From Muribaculum gordoncarteri (GTDB lineage Bacteria; Bacteroidota; Bacteroidia; Bacteroidales; Muribaculaceae), in contig NZ_CP039393.1 of the NCBI RefSeq assembly GCF_004803695.1, forward strand, positions 2,914,001 through 2,978,000: a stretch of 64,000 nucleotides of DNA, in the 5' to 3' direction. Made by a program: the position numbers and the translations under genes. The notes below the pieces were generated by a model, which was not told the DNA's origin, did no database searches, and saw nothing but the letters and a program-made list of their open reading frames with translations. Of this stretch, positions 51,535-61,041 are shown in pieces; position 1 is the first letter of the stretch, and each line of letters starts with the position of its first letter.

Positions 51535-52638
51535 ATGGCAAAGACTGACAATAAACCGGCATTTGTGAAACGCGATACCATTATCGTGGGCAAAGAGTAT
51601 GCACAACTCTTAAGCACGTTGAAAGATCGTTTCCGTAGATCGCAGATAAAAGCTGCTGTTAAGGTAAATACATCAATGCTGGAGTATTACTGGTGTATGG
51701 GCCGTGATATTTCAAGACTTCATGAAGCTGCCAAATGGGGAAGCGCCTTCTTTGATTGTTTGAGTCTTGACCTCAAGACTGCTTTCCCCGGTCAGACCGG
51801 TTTTTCTGTAACTAACATCAAGTATGCCAAACGTTGGTACGAGTTTTATAATCAAGCGAATGTAATTCGTCAACGACTCGTTGACGAATTTGATATGCCT
51901 GCTGATTTCGGCATGGTTCCGTGGGGACATCACATAGACATATTTACTCGAAGCAAGTCAGTTGAAGAAGCACTTTTCTATATCGATGAAACCATAAGAA
52001 ATGATTGGAGCCGTCCCGAACTTGATGCAGAAATAGATGATAATCTATATGGAAAACAAGGGCATGTTCTTACCAATTTCGATGAAAAGCTGCCGGCTCC
52101 ATACAGCGGTCTTGCAAAGGCAATATTGAAAAGTCCGTATGATTTCAGATTCATCGACAAGAAAATAACTACCGAGAAACAACTGGAAGATGAGCTTGCG
52201 GCTAATATCACTCGATTCCTTCTTGAATTAGGACAGGGATTTGCATATGTCGGTCGTCAGATGGAATTGAGGATGCCTGGAGGCCAGACATTCATTCCCG
52301 ATATGGTTTTTTACCATACAAGACTTAAATCGTATATCGTTTGTGAGCTGAAAGTCGTGCCGTTTATTCCTGACTTCGTAGGAAAACTGAATTTCTATGT
52401 TTCAGCGGTTGATGAGCTTATGAAGCAATCTGATGACAATCCGACAATAGGATTATTGATATGCAAATCAAAAGATGATACGGTTGTTGAATGGTCTTTC
52501 CGAGGCATGAAGCAGCCCCTCGGAGTTGCTGAATATCAACTTAAAGAATTTATTTCTGATAAAGCTGCAAAGTTACTCCCGTCCGAGGCTGAATTGCAAA
52601 ACGTTATAGACACATACGATGATGTATCGGATGATTGA
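51535..52638 (+). CDS. DUF1016 (YhcG) PD-(D/E)XK nuclease-domain protein
   Basis: 367 residues. The N-terminal DUF1016_N helical domain (about 18-165) holds LLSTLKDRFRRSQIKAAV and MLEYYWCMGRDISRL. The C-terminal YhcG nuclease domain (about 185-350) carries the catalytic pattern in FIPDMVFYH and YIVCELKV (Asp, then Glu-x-Lys). Such proteins occur beside restriction-modification and other defence genes; their exact function is not settled. Here it stands alone, in DNA visibly richer in A and T than its neighbours, which suggests horizontal gain. Confidence 0.92.
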   Translation: MAKTDNKPAFVKRDTIIVGKEYAQLLSTLKDRFRRSQIKAAVKVNTSMLEYYWCMGRDISRLHEAAKWGSAFFDCLSLDLKTAFPGQTGFSVTNIKYAKRWYEFYNQANVIRQRLVDEFDMPADFGMVPWGHHIDIFTRSKSVEEALFYIDETIRNDWSRPELDAEIDDNLYGKQGHVLTNFDEKLPAPYSGLAKAILKSPYDFRFIDKKITTEKQLEDELAANITRFLLELGQGFAYVGRQMELRMPGGQTFIPDMVFYHTRLKSYIVCELKVVPFIPDFVGKLNFYVSAVDELMKQSDDNPTIGLLICKSKDDTVVEWSFRGMKQPLGVAEYQLKEFISDKAAKLLPSEAELQNVIDTYDDVSDD

Positions 52639-52755
52639 GAATTTCAATAATCAATATTCTGATTTTTGTCTTTGACAGCGATGTCGGAAAGTGGGGCTGT
52701 CATTTCATTAGATGTTTTTGGTGGGGCGGTGGGGAGTAGAACACGTAATTTTTTG

Positions 52756-52763
52756 TAACTTTG
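52756..52763 (+). promoter_or_regulatory. -7 box (TAACTTTG) for the YfhO-like gene
   Basis: TAACTTTG, 14 bp before the ATG at 52778. No clear -33 element. Confidence 0.55.
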
Positions 52764-52777
52764 TCATAATAATTTAA

Positions 52778-55363
52778 ATGGTTATGACCCAAACGGACAA
52801 CAACACAACCCCCATGCGCCCTGACACTTCGTTGTCAAAGGGATTAAGCACATTCATCAAGAGCAAGTCGTTTATAGGTTTCGTCATTTCGGTTGCCGTA
52901 CTCGCAGTGCTTTCGTTGGTTTATTTTTATCCCGATGCAATGCAAGGCAACGAACTGCGTCAGCATGACATGCAGCAGGGTGCTGCAATAGGACACGAGG
53001 TGCAGGCCTATACCGAGGCTACCGGTGAGGCTTCGCGATGGACCAACTCCATATTTTCGGGTATGCCCAACTTCCAGATTGCGCCGTCGTATCCGTCCAA
53101 CGATCTGATGTCATGGATTGGCGACCTCTACACACTATGGCTGCCTTCGCCGGCCAATCTTATATTCGCCATGATGATGGGATTTTTCATCCTGCTTCTG
53201 GCCATGAAGGTTAAGTGGTATCTTGCCTTGCCTGGTGCCATAGCCTATGGATTCTCGTCCTACTTCTTCATCATAATCGGTGCGGGTCATATATGGAAAT
53301 TCATAACGCTCTCCTACATACCTCCCACAATCGCGGGTATAGTGCTGTGTTACAGGGGGCGTTATCTCGCGGGCGGCGCGTTGGCGGCGTTGTTTGCAAT
53401 GCTCCAGATTGCCGGCAACCACATCCAGATGTCCTATTACTTCATGTTTGTTGTCGTGGGATTTGTGGTGGCCTACGCCGTTATATTGTATCGCCGTCAC
53501 AATATGTCGCAATGGGTCAAGGCTACCGGCGCTCTTGCAATCGCGGCTGTGCTTGCCGTTGCTGCCAACAGTCCGAGCCTCTATAACACCTATGAATACT
53601 CGAAGGAAACCATGCGCGGCAACCACAGCGAGTTGTCGGGCGAAGGTAATGCTTCGGCTGTGAATGCCGGAGGCGGACTTAACAAGGACTACATAACGGC
53701 GTGGAGCTACGGAAAGAGCGAAACGTTCACTCTGCTCATACCCAATGTCAAGGGCGGTGCCACGATAAAGCCCGAAAAGGGAGGCAACAAACTGCTGTCG
53801 CTTTACGATGTGGATGCCACTCAGGACCTGGTAAGGTCGGGACAGCTTCCCGGCGAGATGGCTTCGGCGCTTCAGCAGATGCCGCAATATTTCGGTGACC
53901 AGCCCATGACCAACGGCCCTGTCTACGTGGGTGCGCTGCTGATGGCCTTATTCCTGCTCGGATGCATAATCGTGAAAGGCCCCATAAAATGGATGCTGGT
54001 GATTGTCACGATTATATCAATCGCCTTGTCGTGGGGACACAACATGATGTGGCTTACCGACCTGATGATCGACCACTTCCCGATGTATAACAAATTCCGC
54101 ACGGTGGCAAGTATTCTTGTCATCGCCGAATTTACCATACCGCTGCTTGCCGTGCTGGCTCTACAGCAGGTAATAGCCAACCGTGACAAGTGGCGCGAAT
54201 ACAGGATACCGTTGCTTGTGTCGTTCGGATTGTGCCTGCTTGTGTGTGCGATAGGCATAATCGCTCCGGGCACATTCGGCTCCTACCTGAGCGCACAGGA
54301 GCATGACTACTATGTGGCGTCGGGCATGGCGATGCAGTATCCTCAGCTTTTTGCCGCGATAGAGAAGGTGAGAATGTCGATGGTGTCGTCAGATGCGTTA
54401 CGCTCGTTTATCGTCATCGGCATAGGTGCATCGTTGCTGCTGTTGTTCTTCAAGGATAAAATCAGTGCGAAGGTGCTGTGCATTGTGCTCACCGTAGTGA
54501 TTGTGGGCGACCTCTACATGGTCGACAAGCGTTACATCAACAGCGACAGCTTCCTGCCCCGTCAGCTTGCACAGGGCGATCCGTTCCCCCTCACACAGGC
54601 CGACCGACAGATTCTTGCTGACACGACAATGAACTACCGCGTGATGAACATTCCGCAATTCGGCGAGGCCGCTCCTTCCTACCACCATAAGATGATAGGC
54701 GGTTATCATGCCGCCAAGCTTACGCGCTATCAGGACATGATCGACCGTCACCTGATAAAGTTCCAGGGCGGTGATGTGAGCGAGGCCGACATGAATGTCC
54801 TCAATATGCTCAACGCGCGTTACCTTGTGATGAGTGACGATGAGGTATATGTCAATCCCGACGCTCTCGGTAACGCATGGTTTGTCGACAGGGTTATGTA
54901 TGTCGACGGTGCCGATGCCGAGATGGCCGCTCTCGACACCATAAATCCCGCCGTTACGGCAGTATCTGACGCAAAGTTCCGTGACATACTTGGCGCTAAT
55001 GTCCCCGTAAAGCAACCGGGCGACACCATATTTGAAACCACCTATGCTCCCAATCGCCTCACCTATCATGCACAGTCGGGCAAGGGCGGTGTAGCAGTGT
55101 TCTCGGAGGTCTACTTCCCGTGGGGATGGAAAGCGTGGATCGACGGAGAGCCTGCCGACATAGCTCGTGTCGACTATCTGTTGCGAGCCATGAGAATACC
55201 GGCGGGAACCCATGAAATCAAGATGGAGTTTGACCCCGAGTCGCTTCATGTGACATCGTCGCTCGCCTACGTGTCAATAATCATAATCTATATAGCTGTG
55301 GTGGCGGCAGTCCTGCTCGGTATAATGGGATTGTCGCGTCGTAAGGAGGACGATGAATCTTAA
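52778..55363 (+). CDS. YfhO-family polytopic membrane protein
   Basis: 861 residues with about 12-13 membrane helices, a large extracytoplasmic region (about 570-810), and a last helix near the C-terminus. Features of the YfhO group are IFSGMPNFQIAPSYPSND near the start, FSSYFFIIIGAGHIWK and the late PWGWKAWIDGEPADIARVDYLLRAM. Gram-positive members are GT-C-like enzymes that glycosylate teichoic acids; in Bacteroidetes the substrate is unknown. Its last 11 bases overlap the next gene, so the two are probably coupled. Confidence 0.88.
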   Translation: MVMTQTDNNTTPMRPDTSLSKGLSTFIKSKSFIGFVISVAVLAVLSLVYFYPDAMQGNELRQHDMQQGAAIGHEVQAYTEATGEASRWTNSIFSGMPNFQIAPSYPSNDLMSWIGDLYTLWLPSPANLIFAMMMGFFILLLAMKVKWYLALPGAIAYGFSSYFFIIIGAGHIWKFITLSYIPPTIAGIVLCYRGRYLAGGALAALFAMLQIAGNHIQMSYYFMFVVVGFVVAYAVILYRRHNMSQWVKATGALAIAAVLAVAANSPSLYNTYEYSKETMRGNHSELSGEGNASAVNAGGGLNKDYITAWSYGKSETFTLLIPNVKGGATIKPEKGGNKLLSLYDVDATQDLVRSGQLPGEMASALQQMPQYFGDQPMTNGPVYVGALLMALFLLGCIIVKGPIKWMLVIVTIISIALSWGHNMMWLTDLMIDHFPMYNKFRTVASILVIAEFTIPLLAVLALQQVIANRDKWREYRIPLLVSFGLCLLVCAIGIIAPGTFGSYLSAQEHDYYVASGMAMQYPQLFAAIEKVRMSMVSSDALRSFIVIGIGASLLLLFFKDKISAKVLCIVLTVVIVGDLYMVDKRYINSDSFLPRQLAQGDPFPLTQADRQILADTTMNYRVMNIPQFGEAAPSYHHKMIGGYHAAKLTRYQDMIDRHLIKFQGGDVSEADMNVLNMLNARYLVMSDDEVYVNPDALGNAWFVDRVMYVDGADAEMAALDTINPAVTAVSDAKFRDILGANVPVKQPGDTIFETTYAPNRLTYHAQSGKGGVAVFSEVYFPWGWKAWIDGEPADIARVDYLLRAMRIPAGTHEIKMEFDPESLHVTSSLAYVSIIIIYIAVVAAVLLGIMGLSRRKEDDES

Positions 55364-56069
55364 GCGATACTACACGGCATTTAACCGCTACAAGCGCAGC
55401 AAGGGATTCGGCATACACTCGCCGTTTGCCTTCTCATTTGTGCTTCAGGTGCTCAGGGAGCGGTGCCCTTACTATGCCTACGACGACATTTCGTCGCGGC
55501 GCAAGCTTGCATTGTCGCTTGCTGCGGATGTCGCGCGACATCCGCGCATAATATCGCTCAAGAATGCCAAGATGCTGTTTCGCATCGTGTGCTACTTCAA
55601 TCCGCGTGTCATGTTGCAGATAGGTACATCCTACGGTGTGTCGACAACGGCCATGCTCGATGTCGACAGCCGGTCGAAGCTCGTCATATACACCGGTGAC
55701 AACCCGCACCGTGACATATATGACAAGGTGACGGCTGACTATAAGGGGCGCATCAGTGAGGCGGCGACTGCCGATGAGGCTATTGCGCACTACAGGGCCG
55801 TGAGCCAAGGTGACGGTGTAAAATTCATGGTTGTAAACTCGGTCGACAGTGACATGACGCGTGAAAGCGTGATGCGATATGCCGAAGAGGTGCTCGACGG
55901 CGAGGGTGTGGTGGCTATGCGAAACCTGTCGCGTGACGAGCGGATGGCGACACTGTTCAATGACCTGGACTCGTCGCTCACTCACGGCATGACATTCACC
56001 AACGGACGCATAGCCGTGATAGTGGGTTATCGTCATCTGCCCCGACAGAGTTTCTCGTTATGGTTTTAA
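55353..56069 (+). CDS. Class I SAM-dependent methyltransferase-like protein
   Basis: 238 residues. RSKGFGIHSPFAFSFVLQVLRE at the N-terminus is typical of a Bacteroidetes methyltransferase-like family. The SAM-binding motif I position reads MLQIGTSYGVSTTAML, and a later LVIYTGDNP takes the place of motif II. The usual acidic residue after motif I is not obvious, so activity is uncertain. It overlaps the YfhO gene by 11 bp and precedes xerD by 12 bp, so the three may form one transcript. Confidence 0.75.
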   Translation: MNLKRYYTAFNRYKRSKGFGIHSPFAFSFVLQVLRERCPYYAYDDISSRRKLALSLAADVARHPRIISLKNAKMLFRIVCYFNPRVMLQIGTSYGVSTTAMLDVDSRSKLVIYTGDNPHRDIYDKVTADYKGRISEAATADEAIAHYRAVSQGDGVKFMVVNSVDSDMTRESVMRYAEEVLDGEGVVAMRNLSRDERMATLFNDLDSSLTHGMTFTNGRIAVIVGYRHLPRQSFSLWF

Positions 56070-56081
56070 GAATGATGTGAC

Positions 56082-56996
56082 ATGGCTGTCCGCTCGATAA
56101 ATGACATAGAGGCTGTGCTTGCAGCCTATGACGCCTACATGATGCTTGAGCGCGGATTGAGCGACAACACACGCAGCTCCTACCGCGACGACATAGACAA
56201 GCTTGTGAAATATCTTGCCGAGGAGGGGAAGCGGTTGAGCGGCGTGACGCTTGACGACCTGCAGGCTTTTATTGCCGACCTGCACGACCTCGGTATCGCT
56301 CCGGCGTCGCAGGCACGCATTATCTCCGGGATAAAGTCATTTTTCCGTTATCTGAAGCTTGAAGGCTACATTGACGAAAATCCGGCTCTGCTGCTTGAGA
56401 GTCCGCGACTGGGGCGTCATCTGCCCGAGGTGCTGACCGTCGATGAGATCGACGCAATGGAGTCGTGTATCGACCTTGGTTCTCCCGAGGGGCAGCGCAA
56501 TCTTGCCATTATGGAAACTCTCTACGGCTGCGGATTGCGCGTGAGCGAATTGGTCAATCTCGACCTGTCGCACCTGTTTCTCGACGAGGGTTACATCGTT
56601 GTGCGGGGAAAGGGCAGCAAGGAGCGCATGGTTCCCATATCGGATGTCGCCATGCACCATATACGCCTCTATCTTGAACAGCGCGCCGACATGGATATAA
56701 AGCCGGGCGAGGAGAACATCGTGTTTCTTAACCGACGGGGGCGCAGGCTCACGCGTGTAATGATATTCTATATCGTAAAGCGGCTGTGTGAGCTGGCCGG
56801 AATAAGGAAGGAGATAAGCCCCCACACACTGCGTCACTCATTTGCCACACACCTGCTTGAAGGCGGAGCCAATCTCAGGGCGATTCAGCAGATGCTCGGA
56901 CATGAATCGATTGCTACGACCGAAATATACCTGCATCTCGACCGCTCGATGCTGCGTGACGAGATACTCGCCCATCATCCGCGCAACCGCAAGTGA
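56082..56996 (+). CDS. xerD: Site-specific tyrosine recombinase XerD
   Basis: 304 residues. N-terminal SAM-like core-binding domain (about 10-95) and C-terminal catalytic domain with all key residues: Arg153 (GLRVSEL), Lys in GKGSKER, His248 and Arg251 (SPHTLRHSFATH), His274 (LGHES) and nucleophile Tyr283 (TTEIYLHL). With XerC it resolves chromosome dimers at dif. No dif-like site was recognised here. It is in a housekeeping context, not beside mobile DNA, so I call XerD rather than an integrase. Confidence 0.93.
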   Translation: MAVRSINDIEAVLAAYDAYMMLERGLSDNTRSSYRDDIDKLVKYLAEEGKRLSGVTLDDLQAFIADLHDLGIAPASQARIISGIKSFFRYLKLEGYIDENPALLLESPRLGRHLPEVLTVDEIDAMESCIDLGSPEGQRNLAIMETLYGCGLRVSELVNLDLSHLFLDEGYIVVRGKGSKERMVPISDVAMHHIRLYLEQRADMDIKPGEENIVFLNRRGRRLTRVMIFYIVKRLCELAGIRKEISPHTLRHSFATHLLEGGANLRAIQQMLGHESIATTEIYLHLDRSMLRDEILAHHPRNRK

Positions 56997-57000
56997 CGCA

Positions 57001-57639
57001 TCACAACATTCCCTGCTCGACGAGCACGCACACACGCTCGATTATCGCATCGTCGGAATCCTTGTCGGGGTTGTAGCCCGCCTTCAGGTTGACACCGAAG
57101 AACTTGCCGAACGTTTGCCAGAATCCAGCACGGAATGTGCCGAGAAACGCTTTCAAAATAGAGTAGCTGCTCTGGTTGGTTTCGCGGTTTATCAGTTTTA
57201 CGAGCATCTTTCCCTGGGAGCGCGTGAATTTCTTCAGCACGGGCTTGTACTGGTTGAATACCTCCTTTTCCATGCGCGTAAGGTGATCCTCACGCTCCTT
57301 CTGGGTGGGGAATGTTTCGATGTATTCGTAGGTTTCAAGAAGGGTTTCGGCAATAAGCTTGGCGTAGGGGAGTGTGCGCTTAACGTCACGCACCGTGCGC
57401 CAGTAAAACTGCTCCTGCTTCTTGTTCTTGAACTTCAGGGGCGGATAGTAGGTGATGTTGTTGAGCACAACCATCAGGGCGGTGTCGCCCTCCTCGGTGA
57501 TGAAGTGATAGCGTCCCTTCACGGCTGCCTGTTGCGGATTGCGCGGCACGGGCACGCCGTCGGTGTCGAGCTTCTGGGCACACATCGACATTACACTTAA
57601 TATCATCATAAGAATGGTTATAAAAACTCTCATAATCAT
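57001..57639 (-). CDS. DUF4294 secreted protein
   Basis: 212 residues with an N-terminal signal peptide (FITILMMILSVMSMCAQ). The body matches DUF4294, a Bacteroidetes family of unknown function: NNITYYPPLKFKNKKQEQFYWR, RTVRDVKRTLPYAKLIAETL, MEKEVFNQYKPVLKKFTRSQGKMLVKLI. It is mostly helical and basic. It starts 43 bp after nadB on the same strand, but no functional link with NAD synthesis is evident. Confidence 0.85.
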   Translation of the reverse strand: MIMRVFITILMMILSVMSMCAQKLDTDGVPVPRNPQQAAVKGRYHFITEEGDTALMVVLNNITYYPPLKFKNKKQEQFYWRTVRDVKRTLPYAKLIAETLLETYEYIETFPTQKEREDHLTRMEKEVFNQYKPVLKKFTRSQGKMLVKLINRETNQSSYSILKAFLGTFRAGFWQTFGKFFGVNLKAGYNPDKDSDDAIIERVCVLVEQGML

Positions 57640-57682
57640 ATAACGTGCAATGTGGCTAAAAGATTATGCAGCAACGGCGTAA

Positions 57683-59254
57683 TTAGTGCTCGGTGTGGGG
57701 ATAGTCGACCGTGTAGTGCAGTCCGCGCGACTCCTTGCGCTCCATTGCCTGGCGCATTATGAGGTAACCCACGTTGATTATGTTGCGCAATTCGCATATC
57801 TCGCGACTTGCCTTGGAACACTTGAACAGCTTCTCGGTTTCCTCATAGAGGATGTCAAGACGGTTCCATGCACGCTTCAGGCGCAGGTCGCTGCGCACGA
57901 TGCCCACATAGGTTGTCATTATCTGTCCCACTTCTTTTATGCTCTGGGTTATTAGCACCATCTCCTCGGGGTGGCGGGTGCCTTCATCGTCCCATTCGGG
58001 CACATCGTGACGGTAGGGGTAGTGGTCTTTCACCTCCATTGCGTGATGCGCGGCCGCATCGGCATATACAACGGCCTCGATAAGCGAGTTGGAGGCCAGT
58101 CGGTTGCCGCCGTGCAATCCAGTGCACGAGCACTCGCCCACGGCATAGAGTCGCTTGATCGACGACTCGCCGTTGGAGTCCACCTTTATGCCTCCACACA
58201 GATAGTGGGCGGCCGGAGCCACGGGTATGTAGTCCTTGGTGATGTCGATGCCGAGCGAGAGGCACTTCTGGTATATGTTGGGGAAGTGTTTCTTGGTTTC
58301 CTCGGGGTCCTTGTGCGTGACATCGAGATATACGTGCTCGTCGCCGTATTGCTTCATCTCGGAGTCGATGGCTCGTGCCACAATGTCACGCGGGGCGAGC
58401 GAGAGTCTTGGGTCATACTTGTGCATGAACTCCTCGCCGCGCTTGTTGCGCAACACGGCGCCGTAGCCGCGCATGGCCTCGGTGATGAGGAATGAGGGGC
58501 GGTCGCCGGGGTGATAGAGCGCCGTGGGGTGGAACTGGATGAACTCCATGTCCTTTACCGTGCCCTTGGCTCGGTACACCATGGCTATGCCGTCGCCGGT
58601 GGCCACAAGGGGATTGGTTGTCGTGGTATATACGGCTCCGACGCCTCCGGTGGCCATGAGTGTTACGCGGGCGAGGAATGTGTCGACCTTGCCTGTGGCG
58701 GGATTTAGCACGTAAGCTCCGTAGCAGGTTATGTCGGGGGTGCGGCGCGTAACGATTTTGCCGAGGTGGTGCTGCGTTATTATCTCGATGGCGAAGTGAT
58801 CCTCGAATATGTCGATGTGGGGGTTGTTGCGCACGGCCTCGATAAGGCTCTCCTGAATTTCGGCTCCCGTGTTGTCCTTGTGGTGCAGGATACGGAATTC
58901 GGAGTGTCCGCCTTCGCGGTGCAGGTCAAAGTCGCCGTTTTCGTTCTTGTCGAAGTCGACGCCCCATTTTATGAGTTCGTTTATCTGTGACGGCGCATTT
59001 GTCACAACCATCTTCACAGCCTCGGGGTCGCTCAGCCAGTCGCCGGCTATCATCGTGTCCTCGATGTGCTTGTCGAAGTTGTCGACTGCAAGGTTGGTGA
59101 CCGAAGCCACGCCTCCCTGTGCAAAGAATGTGTTGGCCTCTTCAAGCTTTGTCTTGCAGATTAATGCCACCTTTCCCGTACCGGCAACCTTGAGGGCGAA
59201 ACTCATGCCCGCGATGCCTGATCCGATTACCAGATAATCATATTCGTAAGTCAT
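57683..59254 (-). CDS. nadB: L-aspartate oxidase
   Basis: 523 residues. This FAD enzyme oxidises L-aspartate to iminoaspartate for quinolinate synthesis with NadA. FAD-binding motif YLVIGSGIAGMSFAL at the N-terminus; catalytic-site segments QFHPTALYHPGDRPSFLITEA, DPRLSLAPRDIVARAID and CGGIKVDSNGESSIKRLYAVGE; C-terminal helical domain with DLRLKRAWNRL. NadA is encoded at 29285-30271. It has its own -7 box. Confidence 0.95.
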   Translation of the reverse strand: MTYEYDYLVIGSGIAGMSFALKVAGTGKVALICKTKLEEANTFFAQGGVASVTNLAVDNFDKHIEDTMIAGDWLSDPEAVKMVVTNAPSQINELIKWGVDFDKNENGDFDLHREGGHSEFRILHHKDNTGAEIQESLIEAVRNNPHIDIFEDHFAIEIITQHHLGKIVTRRTPDITCYGAYVLNPATGKVDTFLARVTLMATGGVGAVYTTTTNPLVATGDGIAMVYRAKGTVKDMEFIQFHPTALYHPGDRPSFLITEAMRGYGAVLRNKRGEEFMHKYDPRLSLAPRDIVARAIDSEMKQYGDEHVYLDVTHKDPEETKKHFPNIYQKCLSLGIDITKDYIPVAPAAHYLCGGIKVDSNGESSIKRLYAVGECSCTGLHGGNRLASNSLIEAVVYADAAAHHAMEVKDHYPYRHDVPEWDDEGTRHPEEMVLITQSIKEVGQIMTTYVGIVRSDLRLKRAWNRLDILYEETEKLFKCSKASREICELRNIINVGYLIMRQAMERKESRGLHYTVDYPHTEH

Positions 59255-59279
59255 ATAGCAAAACTCTTTTTCGTGAATG

Positions 59280-59287
59280 CAAAGTTA
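59280..59287 (-). promoter_or_regulatory. -7 box (TAACTTTG) for nadB
   Basis: TAACTTTG on the minus strand, 25 bp before the nadB ATG; a TTTG lies 22 bp upstream of it (59310-59313). Confidence 0.65.
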
Positions 59288-59318
59288 ATGTAAATCTTTG
59301 ATTCCACCACAAATAAAT

Positions 59319-60749
59319 TTACGCCTCGAGGGTGTCGGCGTCATGTCGGAGGCCGATTTGCGGAATCCACCGGCCCCGGAGAAGCCTGAACAGGAATATG
59401 GCGCCGCGGAAGGTGAGCTCGGCGCACATGGCTATCCACACTCCCTTCAGCCCCATGGAGCGTGCGAGAATCCACGCCAGCGGGAGCCTTACGGCCCAGA
59501 TGCTGCCGAAGTTCATGATGGCGGGAACGGTGGTGTGACCGACCCCTACAAAGACTCCGTAGGCGACTATCGAGGCGGCAAACATGGGCTCGGCCCAGGC
59601 TTCGATGCGCAGCGACTCCACGCCGAGGCTCTGAATCTCGGCTACGGGTGTCATGAGCTCCATTATCCACGGCGCGGCGATCCACATGAGCACTCCCATG
59701 ACCGACATCACCACCATGCCGAGGCCCACGGTGATGTAGCCGAACCGCTTGACGAGCTCGCGCCGCCCGGCTCCGTAGCTTTGGCCTACAAGGGTGGTGG
59801 CGGCATCGCCTATTCCGTAGCCGGGCATGTAGCACAGGCTTTCGGCTGTCACGGCAAATGCGTTGGCGGCTATGGAAAAGACCCCGAGTGGCGCCACAAT
59901 CATTGTCACGGCTATCTGTGCGCCGCATATTACGGCGTGTTCAACGGTCATGGGCACCGATATTGTCACCGCCTTGCGGATAATGGACTTTCGGGGGCGA
60001 TAGCTGCCGTGGCGGCCGCGCAGCCGTAGTTCGGGCTGTCGGTAACAGAGGTAATAGAGCATCAGTCCGGCTGTGACGGCTTCAGCGAGCACGGTTCCTA
60101 ATGCGGCGCCGAGCACTCCGAGTCCGGCACCAGGAATGGTTATGTCGATGCCGTGCAGGTTGAGGTGATGTGACGGGAATATCAGCAGGAAGTTGAATAG
60201 GCAGTCCATGACACACATGAGGATGTTGAGCGCGCTCGGCACCTTCATGTTGCCTACGCATCGCAACATTCCTCCGGCCAGGTAGTTGAGCGTGAGCAGG
60301 GGCAATGCTGACACAAACACGAGGAAGTAGAGCGATGCCTGGGGGGTGATGTCGTCGTTGCCGCCGAGCCAGCGGGGGAGCGAGGGGGCGATGACAATGC
60401 CTATGGCCGTCACGGCGAAGCTGAATATGAGGCACGCGGTTATGGCTTGTCGCAGCACGTTGCGTGCGGCTGCGTCGTCCTTGGCTCCGACCTTGTGGGC
60501 GGCCTGTACCGAAAATCCCGTAGTGACGGCCGAACAGATGCCCCAGAAGAGCCAGAGGCTTGTCGACACAAGTCCTATCGCTGCCGAGTCGTCGGCTCCG
60601 AGCCGTCCCACCATCGACGCGTCGATATATTGCATGAGAATGCTCGACAATTGCGCGAGCATTGCCGGGAGCGACAGCATCACGGTGAGCTTCAGCTGTT
60701 GGCCGAAGCTCATCGGGGCACCTTCTCTTATTTGCGATATATCGGCCAT
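59319..60749 (-). CDS. MATE-family efflux transporter
   Basis: 476 residues from the ATG at 60747-60749, chosen because the -7 box lies directly upstream; a frame open to 60827 passes through that promoter. About 12 membrane helices. Signatures are LPAMLAQLSSILMQYIDASMVGRLG in the first half and SVPMTVEHAVICGAQIAVT in the second. By family it is a Na+- or H+-coupled drug exporter. It is not closely similar to the MATE gene at 21461-22834. Confidence 0.9.
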   Translation of the reverse strand: MADISQIREGAPMSFGQQLKLTVMLSLPAMLAQLSSILMQYIDASMVGRLGADDSAAIGLVSTSLWLFWGICSAVTTGFSVQAAHKVGAKDDAAARNVLRQAITACLIFSFAVTAIGIVIAPSLPRWLGGNDDITPQASLYFLVFVSALPLLTLNYLAGGMLRCVGNMKVPSALNILMCVMDCLFNFLLIFPSHHLNLHGIDITIPGAGLGVLGAALGTVLAEAVTAGLMLYYLCYRQPELRLRGRHGSYRPRKSIIRKAVTISVPMTVEHAVICGAQIAVTMIVAPLGVFSIAANAFAVTAESLCYMPGYGIGDAATTLVGQSYGAGRRELVKRFGYITVGLGMVVMSVMGVLMWIAAPWIMELMTPVAEIQSLGVESLRIEAWAEPMFAASIVAYGVFVGVGHTTVPAIMNFGSIWAVRLPLAWILARSMGLKGVWIAMCAELTFRGAIFLFRLLRGRWIPQIGLRHDADTLEA

Positions 60750-60766
60750 GGGGTTGAGTAGGGCTA

Positions 60767-60774
60767 CAAACTTA
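60767..60774 (-). promoter_or_regulatory. -7 box (TAAGTTTG) for the second MATE gene
   Basis: TAAGTTTG on the minus strand, 17 bp before the chosen ATG. It decides the start. Confidence 0.6.
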
Positions 60775-60904
60775 CGGATAAATTCTGGATAATCCGTAAG
60801 TTTGTGCGTTTTTGTTCCGTTTTGCATTGAGTTTTGGGGGTAGTGGAGTTGTGCTTTTCAATGGGTTGATTTGTAGGTGGTTGATGGTGGACGGTTAGGG
60901 CCGT

Positions 60905-60966
60905 TTTGTGTTTTTGAGCGATTTTACTTTGTGTTTTTGAGCTATTTTACTTTGTGTTTTTGAAAT
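60905..60966 (+). repeat. 23-bp tandem repeat, about 2.7 copies
   Basis: Unit TTTGTGTTTTTGAGC[G/T]ATTTTAC begins at 60905, 60928 and 60951; the third copy is partial. It sits in the gap between the MATE and Abi genes. Confidence 0.9.
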
Positions 60967-61002
60967 AATGGATGGTGGGTTGCATGTCATGCTATCTTGG
61001 GA

Positions 61003-61041
61003 TGTGCGTTAGCGGGAGCTGCGGAGCTGCTCAACAGGGTT
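61003..61041 (+). repeat. Direct repeat, copy 1 (flanks the Abi gene)
   Basis: About 39 bases, beginning TGTGCGTTAGCGGGAGCTGC and ending CAACAGGGTT. The same sequence with one extra C recurs at 62094-62133. Confidence 0.92.
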
